Below, piece after piece: positions 9,190 through 18,741 of a DNA stretch of 64,000 nucleotides. Made by a program: the position numbers and the translations under genes. Under the pieces are notes generated by a model. It was not told the DNA's origin. It saw only the letters and a list, made by a program, of their open reading frames with translations, and searched no databases. This DNA is from GCA-002708315 sp963676635 (lineage in GTDB: Bacteria; Bacteroidota; Bacteroidia; Bacteroidales; F082): the NCBI GenBank assembly GCA_963676635.1, contig OY781105.1:3410001-3474000 (forward strand), in the 5' to 3' direction. Positions within the stretch are counted from its first letter, which is position 1. Each line of letters starts with the position of its first letter.

Positions 9190-10125
9190 TTATTTATTAT
9201 ATGCTTCAATTATTCTTGTTACCAGTTTATGACGCACAACGTCACTGCCGTCAAGATGGATAAAGTCGATACCTTTAATGCCATTTAATATGCTGTGTGC
9301 ATGGAGTAATCCTGATTGTTTATGCTTTGGCAGGTCTATTTGAGTAACATCACCGGTTACAATAAATTTAGATGATTTCCCCATTCTGGTAAGAAACATC
9401 TTTAACTGACTGTCGGAGGCATTTTGTGCTTCATCAAGAATGGCATATGCGTTGCTGAGTGTACGGCCACGCATAAAGGCAAGAGGGGCCACTTCAATGG
9501 TTTCATCTTCGATATATGACAGAAACTTTTGTGTAGGCAGCATATCGCGCAAAGCATCATATAAAGGCTGGAGGTATGGGTCCAGTTTGTCTTTCATGTC
9601 ACCCGGAAGAAATCCAAGACTTTCACCTGCTTCAATAGCCGGTCTTGTGAGAATAATCTTTTTTATCTCCTTGTTCTTAAGTGCTCTTACAGCAAGGGCA
9701 ACTGCAGTATATGTTTTTCCAGTTCCGGCAGGGCCAATAGCGAATAGGAGGTCGTTCTTTTCACTACTTTCCACCATGCGCTTTTGATTATGAGTTAATG
9801 CTTTAATGATCTTGCCATGTCTGCCATAAACAAGAACATCACTTTCTCCTGAAGGAATCCTGCCAACAGGATTCTCTTCTCCCATTATTCGCTTTATTGA
9901 TTCTTCATTTATCTTTCCGAATTTGTCATATTGCACGGATAAAAGATCAAGCCTGCTCTCAAATTTATCTATATCATCAGGGGAACCTGTAAGCTTGACC
10001 ATGTCGCCACGAACAATAATCTTTAATTTAGGAAATAAAGATCTGATTATTGTGAGATGTGCGTCGCCGGGTCCATAAAAATCCAACGGACTGATTATGT
10101 CAAGCTGTAATACTTTTTCTCCCAT
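9190..10125 (-). CDS. phoH: PhoH-like ATPase
   Basis: A 311-residue cytosolic P-loop ATPase of the PhoH/YbeZ type. The Walker A motif GPAGTGKT is at residues 131-138 and the Walker B-like ILDEAQN near 235. The roughly 100 N-terminal residues form the small domain found in the YbeZ branch, which is linked to RNA metabolism and ribosome maturation together with YbeY. It reads divergently from the SAM hydrolase-family gene across a 140-bp gap and leads into purC. Confidence 0.93.
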   Translation of the reverse strand: MGEKVLQLDIISPLDFYGPGDAHLTIIRSLFPKLKIIVRGDMVKLTGSPDDIDKFESRLDLLSVQYDKFGKINEESIKRIMGEENPVGRIPSGESDVLVYGRHGKIIKALTHNQKRMVESSEKNDLLFAIGPAGTGKTYTAVALAVRALKNKEIKKIILTRPAIEAGESLGFLPGDMKDKLDPYLQPLYDALRDMLPTQKFLSYIEDETIEVAPLAFMRGRTLSNAYAILDEAQNASDSQLKMFLTRMGKSSKFIVTGDVTQIDLPKHKQSGLLHAHSILNGIKGIDFIHLDGSDVVRHKLVTRIIEAYNK

Positions 10126-10265
10126 ATGTTCTAATAATATTCAACTATTAAAAGTTTCAAAAATATATAAAATATGCGCTGCAAAGATTATCAATTTTAC
10201 TAATTTTGAAATTTTTAAGAGTTGCTTTTTATTAAAGACTCTATTTTGGATAAGTGTTATTGAAT

Positions 10266-11069
10266 ATGGGAGTTATAACTATTGTAAGTGATTGGGGACT
10301 GCATGATTATTATTTATCGTCAGTAAAAGGTATGATATATCGTCATTGCCCTGATGCTCGTATAGTTGATATTTCCCATCAGGTAAGCCCTCATGATTCT
10401 GCTGAAGCAGCATTTTTACTAAAAAATACTTTTCGCAGTTTTCCGGATGGAACAGTACATATAATTGGTGTGAATACTGAAGAGTCCATTTCAAAACCAC
10501 ATACAGTTGCGTACTATGAAAAGCAGTATTTCATTGGCACTGACGATGGGATCTTTTCGTTGATATTTGATCATAAACCTGATAAACTTGTTTCATTGGA
10601 TATACCCATGGAATCTTCTTTTCATACATTCTCCAGCAGAGACAGGTTTGCCAAGGCCGCTACAATGTTAATTCAAGGTGCAGTAATTGAAGACCTTGGG
10701 CAAGTTAAGGAAGGTCTTACTGAAAAGTTATTGTTTAATCCTCCTGTTGTTGAAGATGTTTTAAAGGGTATTGTTATTCATGTAGATAATTATAAGAACC
10801 TGATTACTAATGTTACTTATGATGTTTTTAAAGAATTTGTAAAGGGTTACGATTTTGAAATTGCATTCAGAAGTAAGAGTTACAGGATTTTTGAAATCAA
10901 TGACTCATATGGAGATGTGAGGCCAGGTGAAATTGTTGCGTTGTTTACTGGTAATAATATGCTGGAGATTGCTATTAACAGTGGTAAGGCTGCTACCTTG
11001 CTTGGTGTTAGGAAAGATGATCCGCTGGTGATAACTCGCAAACCTAAAGAAAACAACTTATTTGGTTAA
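10266..11069 (+). CDS. SAM hydrolase / SAM-dependent halogenase family protein (DUF62)
   Basis: The ATG at 10266 is chosen over an upstream in-frame GTG at 10254 because the family begins with a short strand leading to the nucleotide-binding DWGxxD motif. The 267-residue product has SDWGLHDYY near the N-terminus, DISHQVSPHD, and in the C-terminal beta-barrel domain the conserved DNYKNLITN. This family cleaves S-adenosylmethionine with water to adenosine and methionine; a few members are fluorinases or chlorinases. Without the halogenase-specific loop being checkable here, the hydrolase activity is the default. Cytosolic; stands alone. Confidence 0.85.
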   Translation: MGVITIVSDWGLHDYYLSSVKGMIYRHCPDARIVDISHQVSPHDSAEAAFLLKNTFRSFPDGTVHIIGVNTEESISKPHTVAYYEKQYFIGTDDGIFSLIFDHKPDKLVSLDIPMESSFHTFSSRDRFAKAATMLIQGAVIEDLGQVKEGLTEKLLFNPPVVEDVLKGIVIHVDNYKNLITNVTYDVFKEFVKGYDFEIAFRSKSYRIFEINDSYGDVRPGEIVALFTGNNMLEIAINSGKAATLLGVRKDDPLVITRKPKENNLFG

Positions 11070-11242
11070 GATTGTCTAACTGATTTTCATTAATTTTTAT
11101 TGTGCGTGTGTACTCCTTATATTATATAGGGCTTTGTGGCTTGTGTGAGTGCACAGTTTTGGAAATGTTGATTTAGATTTTTTGACAACTGTTTTACATA
11201 AAAGAATAAGGAATTACTAAATTTGTCGGATAAATCATTGTT

Positions 11243-12250
11243 ATGATACTTGTAACCGGAGGAACAGGATTGTTAGGTTCGCATTTGCTTTTTAAGCTTG
11301 TTAGTGAAGGAGAGAAGGTGCGTGCTATCTACAGAAAAAGCTCTTCAAAGCAAAAAACCAGAAAAGTCTTTTCATATTATTGTGAGAATCCTGATGAGTT
11401 AATGGAGAAGGTTAACTGGATTAAAGGAGATGTTCTTGATTATTTTTCTGTTTCTGATGCAATGAAGGGTGTGGATAAAGTATTTCATACCGCCGCTGTT
11501 GTTTCTTTTCACTCATCTGATAAAGGAAGTTTGGGAGATATTAATGTAGAAGGGACGAAAAACGTGGTTGATGCATGTCTTGAGAGAAAGAATGTTAAGC
11601 TTGTTCATGTAAGTTCCATTGGTGCTTTGGGCAGAGCAGGTAGTGATGGGGTTGTTAATGAAGATAATCATTGGAATGGGAAAAAGTCGTCGAATTATTC
11701 AACAAGTAAGTACCATAGTGAAATGGAAGTTTGGCGTGCTATTGCCGAAGGACTTGATGCTGTTATTATAAATCCTTCAATAATTCTGGGCCCAGGAAAC
11801 TGGGAGGCTGGGAGCTCAAAACTTTTTACTACAATGCATAACGGACTTAAGTATCATACTACCGGAATTAATGGTTTTGTTGATGTGCTTGATGTTGCTG
11901 AAATTATGATAAAGCTTATGGAAAGCAATATTACAGGCGATAGATTTATTGTAAATTCAGAGAATGTATGTTATAGAGACTTGTTTTTTAGAATGGCTGA
12001 TGCTTTGAAGGTTCCCCGTCCTAGTATACATGCCAATAGAAAATTAAGTGAGATTGCCTGGAGGGTGCTTGCTGTGAAAGCTTTTTTTACAGGAAAGAAG
12101 TCGTCAATAACACGTGAAACTGCTGTTACTGCTAACCAGAGATATAATTATTCAAATAATAAAATTGTTGAAGCTTTGAGCTATAAGTTTATTCCTGTTT
12201 TGGAAAGTGTTGACCGGAATGTGGAATTGTTTGTGGAGGATTTGAAGTGA
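11243..12250 (+). CDS. NAD(P)-dependent epimerase/dehydratase (extended SDR)
   Basis: A 335-residue extended short-chain dehydrogenase. The dinucleotide-binding GGTGLLGSHL sits at residues 5-14, and the catalytic YSTSKYHSE (YxxxK) at about 152-160. The sequence pattern resembles dihydroflavonol reductase/3-beta-hydroxysteroid dehydrogenase-like members widespread in Bacteroidota. The substrate cannot be told from sequence. It converges on acpS with only 15 bp between the stops. Confidence 0.85.
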   Translation: MILVTGGTGLLGSHLLFKLVSEGEKVRAIYRKSSSKQKTRKVFSYYCENPDELMEKVNWIKGDVLDYFSVSDAMKGVDKVFHTAAVVSFHSSDKGSLGDINVEGTKNVVDACLERKNVKLVHVSSIGALGRAGSDGVVNEDNHWNGKKSSNYSTSKYHSEMEVWRAIAEGLDAVIINPSIILGPGNWEAGSSKLFTTMHNGLKYHTTGINGFVDVLDVAEIMIKLMESNITGDRFIVNSENVCYRDLFFRMADALKVPRPSIHANRKLSEIAWRVLAVKAFFTGKKSSITRETAVTANQRYNYSNNKIVEALSYKFIPVLESVDRNVELFVEDLK

Positions 12251-12265
12251 AGCTTTAAAAACCAA

Positions 12266-12643
12266 TTACTTTTCTAAAACAACAAAGGCATTTGCCATTT
12301 CTTTAACATGAGAAATAGATAAGTGGATATGTTTTACCTGTTGCTTTTCAATATATTCTTTTACCTTTCCATGTGTTATAATATTTGGCTTGCCTAGCTC
12401 ATCATTTATAATTTCAATCTCGTGGAAAGCCATTCCATAACGATATCCTGTTCCCAGAGCTTTAAAAAAGGCTTCTTTGGCAGCAAAGCGTGCTGCATAA
12501 CACTGATATTTTGTTACCTGTCCTTTATTGCAATATTTCTGTTCAGCTTCGGTATATAGTTTTTTCAGTAAAGCATCATTGTTTGCCAGATGGGTTTCCA
12601 TCCTTTTTACTTCAATAATATCCGTACCTATACCAAAAATCAT
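12266..12643 (-). CDS. acpS: Holo-[acyl-carrier-protein] synthase
   Basis: The start MIFGIGTDIIEVKR at 12643 matches the family N-terminus, giving 125 residues; an in-frame ATG at 12679 would add 12 residues and lies within a hairpin. The motif GIGTDIIEV near the start and FAAKEAFFKALGTG at about 54-67 are the two magnesium/CoA-binding signatures. The enzyme transfers 4'-phosphopantetheine from CoA to the serine of acyl carrier proteins in the cytosol. It could also act on the carrier fused to the acyl-AMP ligase near 39.5 kb. It lies downstream of kbl on the same strand. Confidence 0.95.
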   Translation of the reverse strand: MIFGIGTDIIEVKRMETHLANNDALLKKLYTEAEQKYCNKGQVTKYQCYAARFAAKEAFFKALGTGYRYGMAFHEIEIINDELGKPNIITHGKVKEYIEKQQVKHIHLSISHVKEMANAFVVLEK

Positions 12644-12665
12644 AAATTCAAAGTTTAAAGAATAT

Positions 12666-12716
12666 AAAGCCATATTCATCTTGTATGTGTTGATAATAGC
12701 TAATGAATATGGCTTT
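12666..12716. terminator. 14-bp perfect hairpin between kbl and acpS
   Basis: AAAGCCATATTCAT (12666-12679) pairs perfectly with ATGAATATGGCTTT (12703-12716) around a 23-base loop. On the forward strand it is followed by an uninterrupted T run, which is the classical intrinsic-terminator order, although both flanking genes read on the reverse strand. In the reverse direction it is followed only by TTTATATTC, so it may be a weak terminator or attenuator between kbl and acpS. Confidence 0.55.
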
Positions 12717-12732
12717 TTTTCAAATGTCAGTT

Positions 12733-13920
12733 TTAAATCACACCCAGTTCTTTTCCAACTTTTGTAAATGCAGCAATCGCTTTGTCAAGATGTTCTTTTT
12801 CATGCCCAGCAGAAAGTTGAACCCTGATGCGTGCCTGCCCTTTAGGAACAACAGGATAGTAGAATCCTATAACATATATACCTTCATCAAGCAGTTTAGC
12901 TGCCATATCCTGTGAGAGTTTTGCATCATAAAGCATTACAGCACAGATTGCTGATTGTGTGGGCTTGATGTCAAAACCTGCAGCTTTCATTTTTTTCATA
13001 AAGTAATCGGTGTTACTATGGAGTTTGTCCTGAAGTTCGTTGGTTTCGCTCATCATGTCAAACATACGTATACCAGCGTTAACAACAGCAGGAGGTAATG
13101 AATTTGAGAACAAATACGGACGAGAACGTTGGCGAAGCATCTCAATCATTTCTTTTCTACCGGTAGTAAATCCACCAACAGCACCACCAAATGCTTTCCC
13201 AAGAGTACCTGTGATAATATCGATCTTACCAAAGATATCAAAATGCTCACTAACACCACGGCCAGTATTACCAACAACACCTGCGGAGTGACATTCATCA
13301 ACCATTACCATGGCATCATATTTTTCAGCAAGTTCTACCATCTTGTCAACAGGAGCTGTGTTGCCGTCCATTGAGAATACTCCGTCGGTAACAATTACTC
13401 TGAATCTTTGTTCCTGAGCTTTCTTTAGCTCCTCTTCAAGTGCAGCCATATCGGCATTGGGGTAACGATAACGTTTTGCTTTACAAAGACGCACACCGTC
13501 GATTATAGAAGCGTGATTTAAGCTGTCGCTGATGATAGCATCTTCTTCGGTGAGCAAAGGTTCAAAAACGCCACCATTGGCATCAAAGGCAGCTGCGTAT
13601 AGAATTGTGTCTTCTGTTCCAAAAAATTCTGCAATCTTTTTTTCAAGGATCTTATGGATGTCGGTTGTTCCACAGATAAAACGTACTGATGACATGCCGT
13701 AACCATGACTGTCCAAGCCTTCGTGTGCTGCCTTTATCAGCTCTGGATGGTTGGATAACCCAAGATAGTTGTTTGCACAAAAGTTCAATACTTCCTGGCC
13801 TGTGTTAAGTTTAATCTCTGCAGCCTGAGGACTTACAATTATACGTTCGTCTTTGTATAAACCGGCTTCTTTAATGTCGTTTATTTCTTTGATTAAATGA
13901 TCTTTAAATTTTCCGTACAT
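12733..13920 (-). CDS. kbl: Glycine C-acetyltransferase (2-amino-3-ketobutyrate CoA ligase)
   Basis: A 395-residue PLP enzyme, close to the usual 398. The start MYGKFKDHL at 13920 is chosen because it matches the family N-terminus; a longer frame to 13977 adds an unlikely leader. Visible motifs: NNYLGLSNHPE near residue 50, VDECHSAG (PLP-binding Asp) near 205, and the lysine-bearing TLGKAFGGAVGG near 240. The enzyme interconverts glycine plus acetyl-CoA and 2-amino-3-oxobutyrate in threonine breakdown. No threonine dehydrogenase gene is adjacent. Other alpha-oxoamine synthases (8-amino-7-oxononanoate or serine palmitoyl transferase) are less likely given the length and N-terminus. Confidence 0.92.
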   Translation of the reverse strand: MYGKFKDHLIKEINDIKEAGLYKDERIIVSPQAAEIKLNTGQEVLNFCANNYLGLSNHPELIKAAHEGLDSHGYGMSSVRFICGTTDIHKILEKKIAEFFGTEDTILYAAAFDANGGVFEPLLTEEDAIISDSLNHASIIDGVRLCKAKRYRYPNADMAALEEELKKAQEQRFRVIVTDGVFSMDGNTAPVDKMVELAEKYDAMVMVDECHSAGVVGNTGRGVSEHFDIFGKIDIITGTLGKAFGGAVGGFTTGRKEMIEMLRQRSRPYLFSNSLPPAVVNAGIRMFDMMSETNELQDKLHSNTDYFMKKMKAAGFDIKPTQSAICAVMLYDAKLSQDMAAKLLDEGIYVIGFYYPVVPKGQARIRVQLSAGHEKEHLDKAIAAFTKVGKELGVI

Positions 13921-14051
13921 GATATTATATTTTCTATGTTTTATTATTAAAAATTTATTGCCGCCTTGGCAAAGCAAAAATAGTAAAACTTATATTTAAA
14001 ACGTTTTCAGGATGATATTTATACTTGTTCTGAATTGATTGGGTTAGAATA

Positions 14052-15335
14052 TTAACCTGCAATTATGTATTCTTTCACTTTATTAATAATAAGATGAGTT
14101 GCTCCTGAGTTTTTCTTTACAAACGTATTGGCGTTAATGCCACTTTCTTTTCTGAATGTCTCATCGGTGATCAATCTCTTAGCGATGTCAATAAATTCTT
14201 GCTCATTATTAACGGAAAATCCAGACCCCAATTCTTTAATAGCTATTGCCTCATTAAATTTGCGATGGTTTGGACCGAATATAACAGGTAACTCATATAT
14301 TGCTGCTTCTAGTACATTATGAATACCAACTCCAAAACCACCTCCAATATACGCTATGTCGCCATAACGATAAATATGAGAGAGTAAGCCTATGGTGTCA
14401 ATAATCATTACTCTTGATAAAATTAGCTTATCTTTTATTTCCTTAGGGATAATGTTATTGTCATCATATTGTTTAATCTTTGAGAATAGCACAGGGTTAT
14501 ACTTTTCAAATAAACTGACTATTTCTTTTATGTGACCATCATCTACTAAATGAGGTGCCAGAATTATCTTTATCGTTTCGTGGTTTTTCTTCAGAAATGA
14601 ACATATCATCTTCTCTCCGGGTTTCCATGTGCTGCCACCTATTAATGTCAATGAATTATTTCGGAATGAATCGAGTGTTATACTGTCCATTTTTTCTCCC
14701 GGAAGGTCTGCAACCCTGTCGAACCTTGTGTCACCACTAACATCAGCATGGTGTATTTTTATCCTGTCAAGGAGATCAAGAGATTTTTCATTTTGCACGA
14801 ATATCCAGGTAATCTTCATTAATTGTTTACGAAACCATTGTCCCCAGGGTTTAAAGAAAATCTGTGATGATCTGAAATTTACAGATATGTGAATAAGAGG
14901 TATTTTTTGCCTGTGCAACTCGTTTATATAATTATACCAGAATTCATATTTAACAAACAAAGCCATCTGAGGGCGTACAATATTAAGGAAGTTTCTGGCA
15001 TTTTTTGGCGTGTCAAGGGGTAGGTAGAATATATAGTCAGCCTCTTTATAATTTTTTCTTACTTCGTATCCTGAAGGGGAGAAGAATGTTATCAGGATTT
15101 TATGTTCAGGGTATACTTCTTTAAGCTTTTCGACTACAGGACGTCCTTGTTCAAATTCGCCGAGGCTTGCGCAATGAACCCAAATAATAGCTTCTCCTTT
15201 AATCCCTGATTGTTTTAATCTGCTGAAAATATCTTTGCGGCCATCAACCCATTGCTTAGCTTTTTTATTGGAAAAAGCTGCTAGTGTTACTGCAATACCA
15301 TAGAACCAGATAAAAATATTATATGCAATTCTCAT
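14052..15335 (-). CDS. waaA: 3-deoxy-D-manno-octulosonic-acid (Kdo) transferase
   Basis: A 427-residue inner-membrane-associated GT-B glycosyltransferase that adds Kdo to lipid A precursor. A hydrophobic N-terminal anchor (about residues 1-22) is followed by the family motif HCASLGEFEQGRP near residues 54-66. In the C-terminal half are GGSTWKPGEK, AYIGGGFGVGIHNVLEAA and the FGPNHRKFNEA nucleotide-sugar-binding region. Its stop lies 131 bp before the kbl start region. The gene upstream is an outer-membrane protein with just one base between its stop and this ATG, so they are likely cotranscribed. Confidence 0.95.
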   Translation of the reverse strand: MRIAYNIFIWFYGIAVTLAAFSNKKAKQWVDGRKDIFSRLKQSGIKGEAIIWVHCASLGEFEQGRPVVEKLKEVYPEHKILITFFSPSGYEVRKNYKEADYIFYLPLDTPKNARNFLNIVRPQMALFVKYEFWYNYINELHRQKIPLIHISVNFRSSQIFFKPWGQWFRKQLMKITWIFVQNEKSLDLLDRIKIHHADVSGDTRFDRVADLPGEKMDSITLDSFRNNSLTLIGGSTWKPGEKMICSFLKKNHETIKIILAPHLVDDGHIKEIVSLFEKYNPVLFSKIKQYDDNNIIPKEIKDKLILSRVMIIDTIGLLSHIYRYGDIAYIGGGFGVGIHNVLEAAIYELPVIFGPNHRKFNEAIAIKELGSGFSVNNEQEFIDIAKRLITDETFRKESGINANTFVKKNSGATHLIINKVKEYIIAG

Positions 15336-15336
15336 A

Positions 15337-16095
15337 TTAATAATAATAATATTTATCAGGTGCTCTTGAGTAAATAGGAAGCATCCAGGCTACTTTAAGC
15401 CCGATAAAGAAGTCAGTGTAATTGCCTTCATCTTTTTGCATAGTGCTGAAATCCCAGTCGCGTAATCCATGTGTGAATGCCTGTTGGAATTCAATACCTA
15501 TCTGGAAATTGGTCACCTTTGAGTTTCCCATATAAAACCATGTGACTGATTCTTTAAAGGAGAATCCTCCGGTTAGCTGGTCATAACCAAGGGCATAGTC
15601 TCCTGAAATTTGTGGTGCTGTCAGGTGTTGGTTGTCTATCTTCATACGATGTAATAGGTATCCAATACCTCCTGATATATAAATGCCTGAATTTGGATTC
15701 GGGTTTAAAACCGGAATCATCTTTCCCATAGTAAAATACATGCTGAAACCTCTTTCGTAAAGCGCATACAGGGCATATGTGCCGTTACCATCAATTATGG
15801 TTCCGGCTTCAGTTTCTACCATCCATAAAATGGAATCAGCATTTTTAATCTTACTGCCAAACATATAGTTAGCTTCTAGTGCATAGAAGAAGTTTTTTGA
15901 TGTTTTATAAGCAACTCCTCCACCTATTGAGGAGTTATTGCCATATCTTTTTGCAACATTACCACCCGGAAACTGATACGAATATGAAATGTATGGAATG
16001 AAAGCAGAAACAACAGTGTCTCTTACATCAACCTGTGCAAACATGCCTGACGCCATCAGGATTAATAATGAAACCAGAGAGAATTTCTTTAACAT
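15337..16095 (-). CDS. Putative outer-membrane beta-barrel protein
   Basis: A 252-residue protein with a signal peptide (about residues 1-20, ending MFAQ). It contains about eight amphipathic beta strands rich in Tyr, Phe and Gly, and ends in an aromatic run (DKYYYY). That is typical of small outer-membrane barrels in Bacteroidota, but no named family was recognised. It sits one base upstream of waaA. A possible -7 box (TATCTTTG on the reverse strand, 16119-16126) lies 24 bp before its ATG. Confidence 0.6.
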   Translation of the reverse strand: MLKKFSLVSLLILMASGMFAQVDVRDTVVSAFIPYISYSYQFPGGNVAKRYGNNSSIGGGVAYKTSKNFFYALEANYMFGSKIKNADSILWMVETEAGTIIDGNGTYALYALYERGFSMYFTMGKMIPVLNPNPNSGIYISGGIGYLLHRMKIDNQHLTAPQISGDYALGYDQLTGGFSFKESVTWFYMGNSKVTNFQIGIEFQQAFTHGLRDWDFSTMQKDEGNYTDFFIGLKVAWMLPIYSRAPDKYYYY

Positions 16096-16338
16096 GATAT
16101 CACCACTTTTATGAGCTGCAAAGATATGTCATTTTTTTGTTGTTGAAGTTTAACGATTAATGTTCATAGTATATTATTCAATTTTTAAACTCTTTTTGGG
16201 ATGCAATCTTTTAGTAAGAAAAGTTGTCTTGAATTAATCATATCGAAATATTATATATTATTATTGCAAATTATTTATAAATAGTACACTTTTTAATCAA
16301 TTTGTACGTTTCGATTCAAGGCAAATACAAATATTATT

Positions 16339-18666
16339 ATGAAGAATAGATACATGCGGTTTATTATTGTTTTCTTGTTTGTTGTTGCAGGACAGAGTAT
16401 TATTGCTCAAAGCGGTATTGTAAGAGGCTTTATTTATGAAGAGGAATCCGGTGAACCGGCAATGTTTTGTAATGCAGTACTTCAAGGGACAAATTATGGC
16501 GCATCATCAGATGTGAACGGATATTTTATTATTTCTAAGATCGAACCAGGTAATTATACACTGATGATCACTTACCTTGGGTATGATACTGTTACTATGA
16601 ACATATCACTTAAAGATAAGGAGATAATGAGTCAGAATTTCTTTTTGAAAAAGTCTGACGTTAATCTTGAAACTATTACTGTTAGCGCCGAACGTACTGC
16701 ATCCCGAACTGAAACAAAGACATCAGTAGTAAAGATTACCCCTAAACAAATTAAGCAGATACCAAGTGTAGGTGGTCAGGCTGACTTTGCTCAGTATCTT
16801 CAGGTAATTCCCGGTGTTGTGTTCACTGGTGATCAGGGTGGTCAGTTTTATATTCGTGGTGGTTCACCAATACAAAACAAAGTGATGCTTGATGGTATGA
16901 CAATTTATAATCCATTTCACTCTATTGGGTTATTCTCTGTTTTTGAAACTGATGTCATAAGGTCTGCTGATGTATATACTGGTGGGTTTAATGCTGAATA
17001 TGGTGGCCGTTTGTCTTCTATTATGGATATAAGATATAAAGATGGTAACAAAAAAAGAGTCTCCGGTACTTTCGGGGCTTCTACTTTTGGAGCTCGTGCG
17101 GTGCTTGAAGGGCCTATTGTTTCTCAGAAATCTCCTGATGATGGCAGTGTGTCATATTTGTTTTCTTATAAAAACTCTTACCTTGCCGAAAGTTCAAAGA
17201 TTTTTTATGACTATATTGATGAAGACGGATTGCCTTTTAACTTTAGCGACTTTTACGGAAAAGCTTCAATAAATGCTGCTAATGGTAGTAAAGTAAGCTT
17301 TTTTGGCTTTAGCTATAATGACAATGTGAAAAACTACGAAGCTATTAGTGATTATGGCTGGAATTCATTTGGTGGTGGTTCTAACTTTGTAATAATTCCG
17401 GGGAAGTCCCCTGTACTTATTGAAGGTATTATAGCATATTCACAGTATAAGTCTAATATTAGCTCTTCTGCATTGAGTGAAAGAAGTAGTTATATTGGGG
17501 GCTTTAACGCAGGATTCGACTTTACTTATTTTCTTGGAAAAGATGAGTTAAAGTTTGGTTTTGATCTTGAGGGGTATCGTACTGAATATAACTTTAAGAA
17601 TTTTCTTGGAACAGAAATTGATCAAACGGAAAATACAACGCAATTGGGGCTTTATGCCAAATATAAAGCCACTGTTGGTAAGTTTCTTATTGAGCCGGGT
17701 TTACGTCTGATGGTTTATGCTTCTCTGTCGGAAGTTAGTCCTGAACCTCGCTTGTCGATGAAATATAATGCTACTGATTGGTTCCGCATAAAGTTTGCTG
17801 CAGGGATGTATTCTCAGAATTTTATCGCAGCGTCGTCGGACAGGGATGTTGTTAATCTGTTTTATGGATTTCTTTCCGGGCCTGATAACCTACCTGAAGC
17901 TTTTGATGCCAAGGATGTAACCAGTAAGTTACAAAAAGCTGATCATGTAATTCTGGGAACAGAATTTGACTTGACAAATAATTTATCTCTTAATGTTGAA
18001 GGTTATTATAAATATTTCCCCCAGCTTACGAATATAAACAGATTCAAAATATATAATGAGTCGAGTGCTCCAATAGGTGCATCTGATGTGGAAACAAAAG
18101 ATTTTATCCTTGAAAAAGGGGAAGCTTATGGAGTTGATTTTGTCCTGAAGTATGATTATAAGAAGCTGTATCTTTGGATGGTTTATTCCTATGGATATGT
18201 GGACCGTGCTTATGAAACTGCTGATGGGCAAATGGTTAAGTATAATCCTCATTTTGACAGAAGAAATAATATAAATATTGTTCTCTCTTATGTAACTGGA
18301 AGAAAAAATCAATGGGAGTTTGGCGCTCGTTGGAATTATGGTTCAGGTTTCCCTTTCACACAAATTCAGGGCTTTTATGAGTACCTAACATTCCCGGGTG
18401 GTGTGAATACTGATTATATCACTGAGAATGGAGAACTTGGTATTCTTTATGGTGACCTGTATACTGGTCGGCTACCTGTATATCATCGCCTTGATGTAAA
18501 TGCTAAACGTAATTTCTATCTTGGCGAAAATACTAAAGTTGTAGCTGATTTAAGTATTACTAATGTTTATGATAGAAAGAATGTTTTCTATGTTGATATT
18601 GTTACGAATGAGGTAGTGTATCAGCTACCATTTATGCCAAGTTTCGGACTTAGCCTTTATTTCTAG
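16339..18666 (+). CDS. TonB-dependent receptor with carboxypeptidase-like N-terminal domain
   Basis: A 775-residue outer-membrane protein. A signal peptide (about 1-24) is followed by a carboxypeptidase regulatory-like beta-sandwich (about 28-110, with NGYFIISKIEPGNYTL). The plug domain (about 120-230) contains RGGSPIQNKVMLDGM and NAEYGGRLSS. The rest is the 22-strand barrel, ending in the aromatic LSLYF. It would take up a ligand using energy from the TonB-ExbB-ExbD complex (encoded at 49.6-51.7 kb). No SusD partner or other substrate clue adjoins it, so the ligand is unknown. Confidence 0.88.
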   Translation: MKNRYMRFIIVFLFVVAGQSIIAQSGIVRGFIYEEESGEPAMFCNAVLQGTNYGASSDVNGYFIISKIEPGNYTLMITYLGYDTVTMNISLKDKEIMSQNFFLKKSDVNLETITVSAERTASRTETKTSVVKITPKQIKQIPSVGGQADFAQYLQVIPGVVFTGDQGGQFYIRGGSPIQNKVMLDGMTIYNPFHSIGLFSVFETDVIRSADVYTGGFNAEYGGRLSSIMDIRYKDGNKKRVSGTFGASTFGARAVLEGPIVSQKSPDDGSVSYLFSYKNSYLAESSKIFYDYIDEDGLPFNFSDFYGKASINAANGSKVSFFGFSYNDNVKNYEAISDYGWNSFGGGSNFVIIPGKSPVLIEGIIAYSQYKSNISSSALSERSSYIGGFNAGFDFTYFLGKDELKFGFDLEGYRTEYNFKNFLGTEIDQTENTTQLGLYAKYKATVGKFLIEPGLRLMVYASLSEVSPEPRLSMKYNATDWFRIKFAAGMYSQNFIAASSDRDVVNLFYGFLSGPDNLPEAFDAKDVTSKLQKADHVILGTEFDLTNNLSLNVEGYYKYFPQLTNINRFKIYNESSAPIGASDVETKDFILEKGEAYGVDFVLKYDYKKLYLWMVYSYGYVDRAYETADGQMVKYNPHFDRRNNINIVLSYVTGRKNQWEFGARWNYGSGFPFTQIQGFYEYLTFPGGVNTDYITENGELGILYGDLYTGRLPVYHRLDVNAKRNFYLGENTKVVADLSITNVYDRKNVFYVDIVTNEVVYQLPFMPSFGLSLYF

Positions 18667-18741
18667 TCTTTAAAGAATATCTGTTATTTTGCTCATTTGT
18701 TTATACTTTTGAGTAGAATCTGTTGTAATGAATTTAATACT

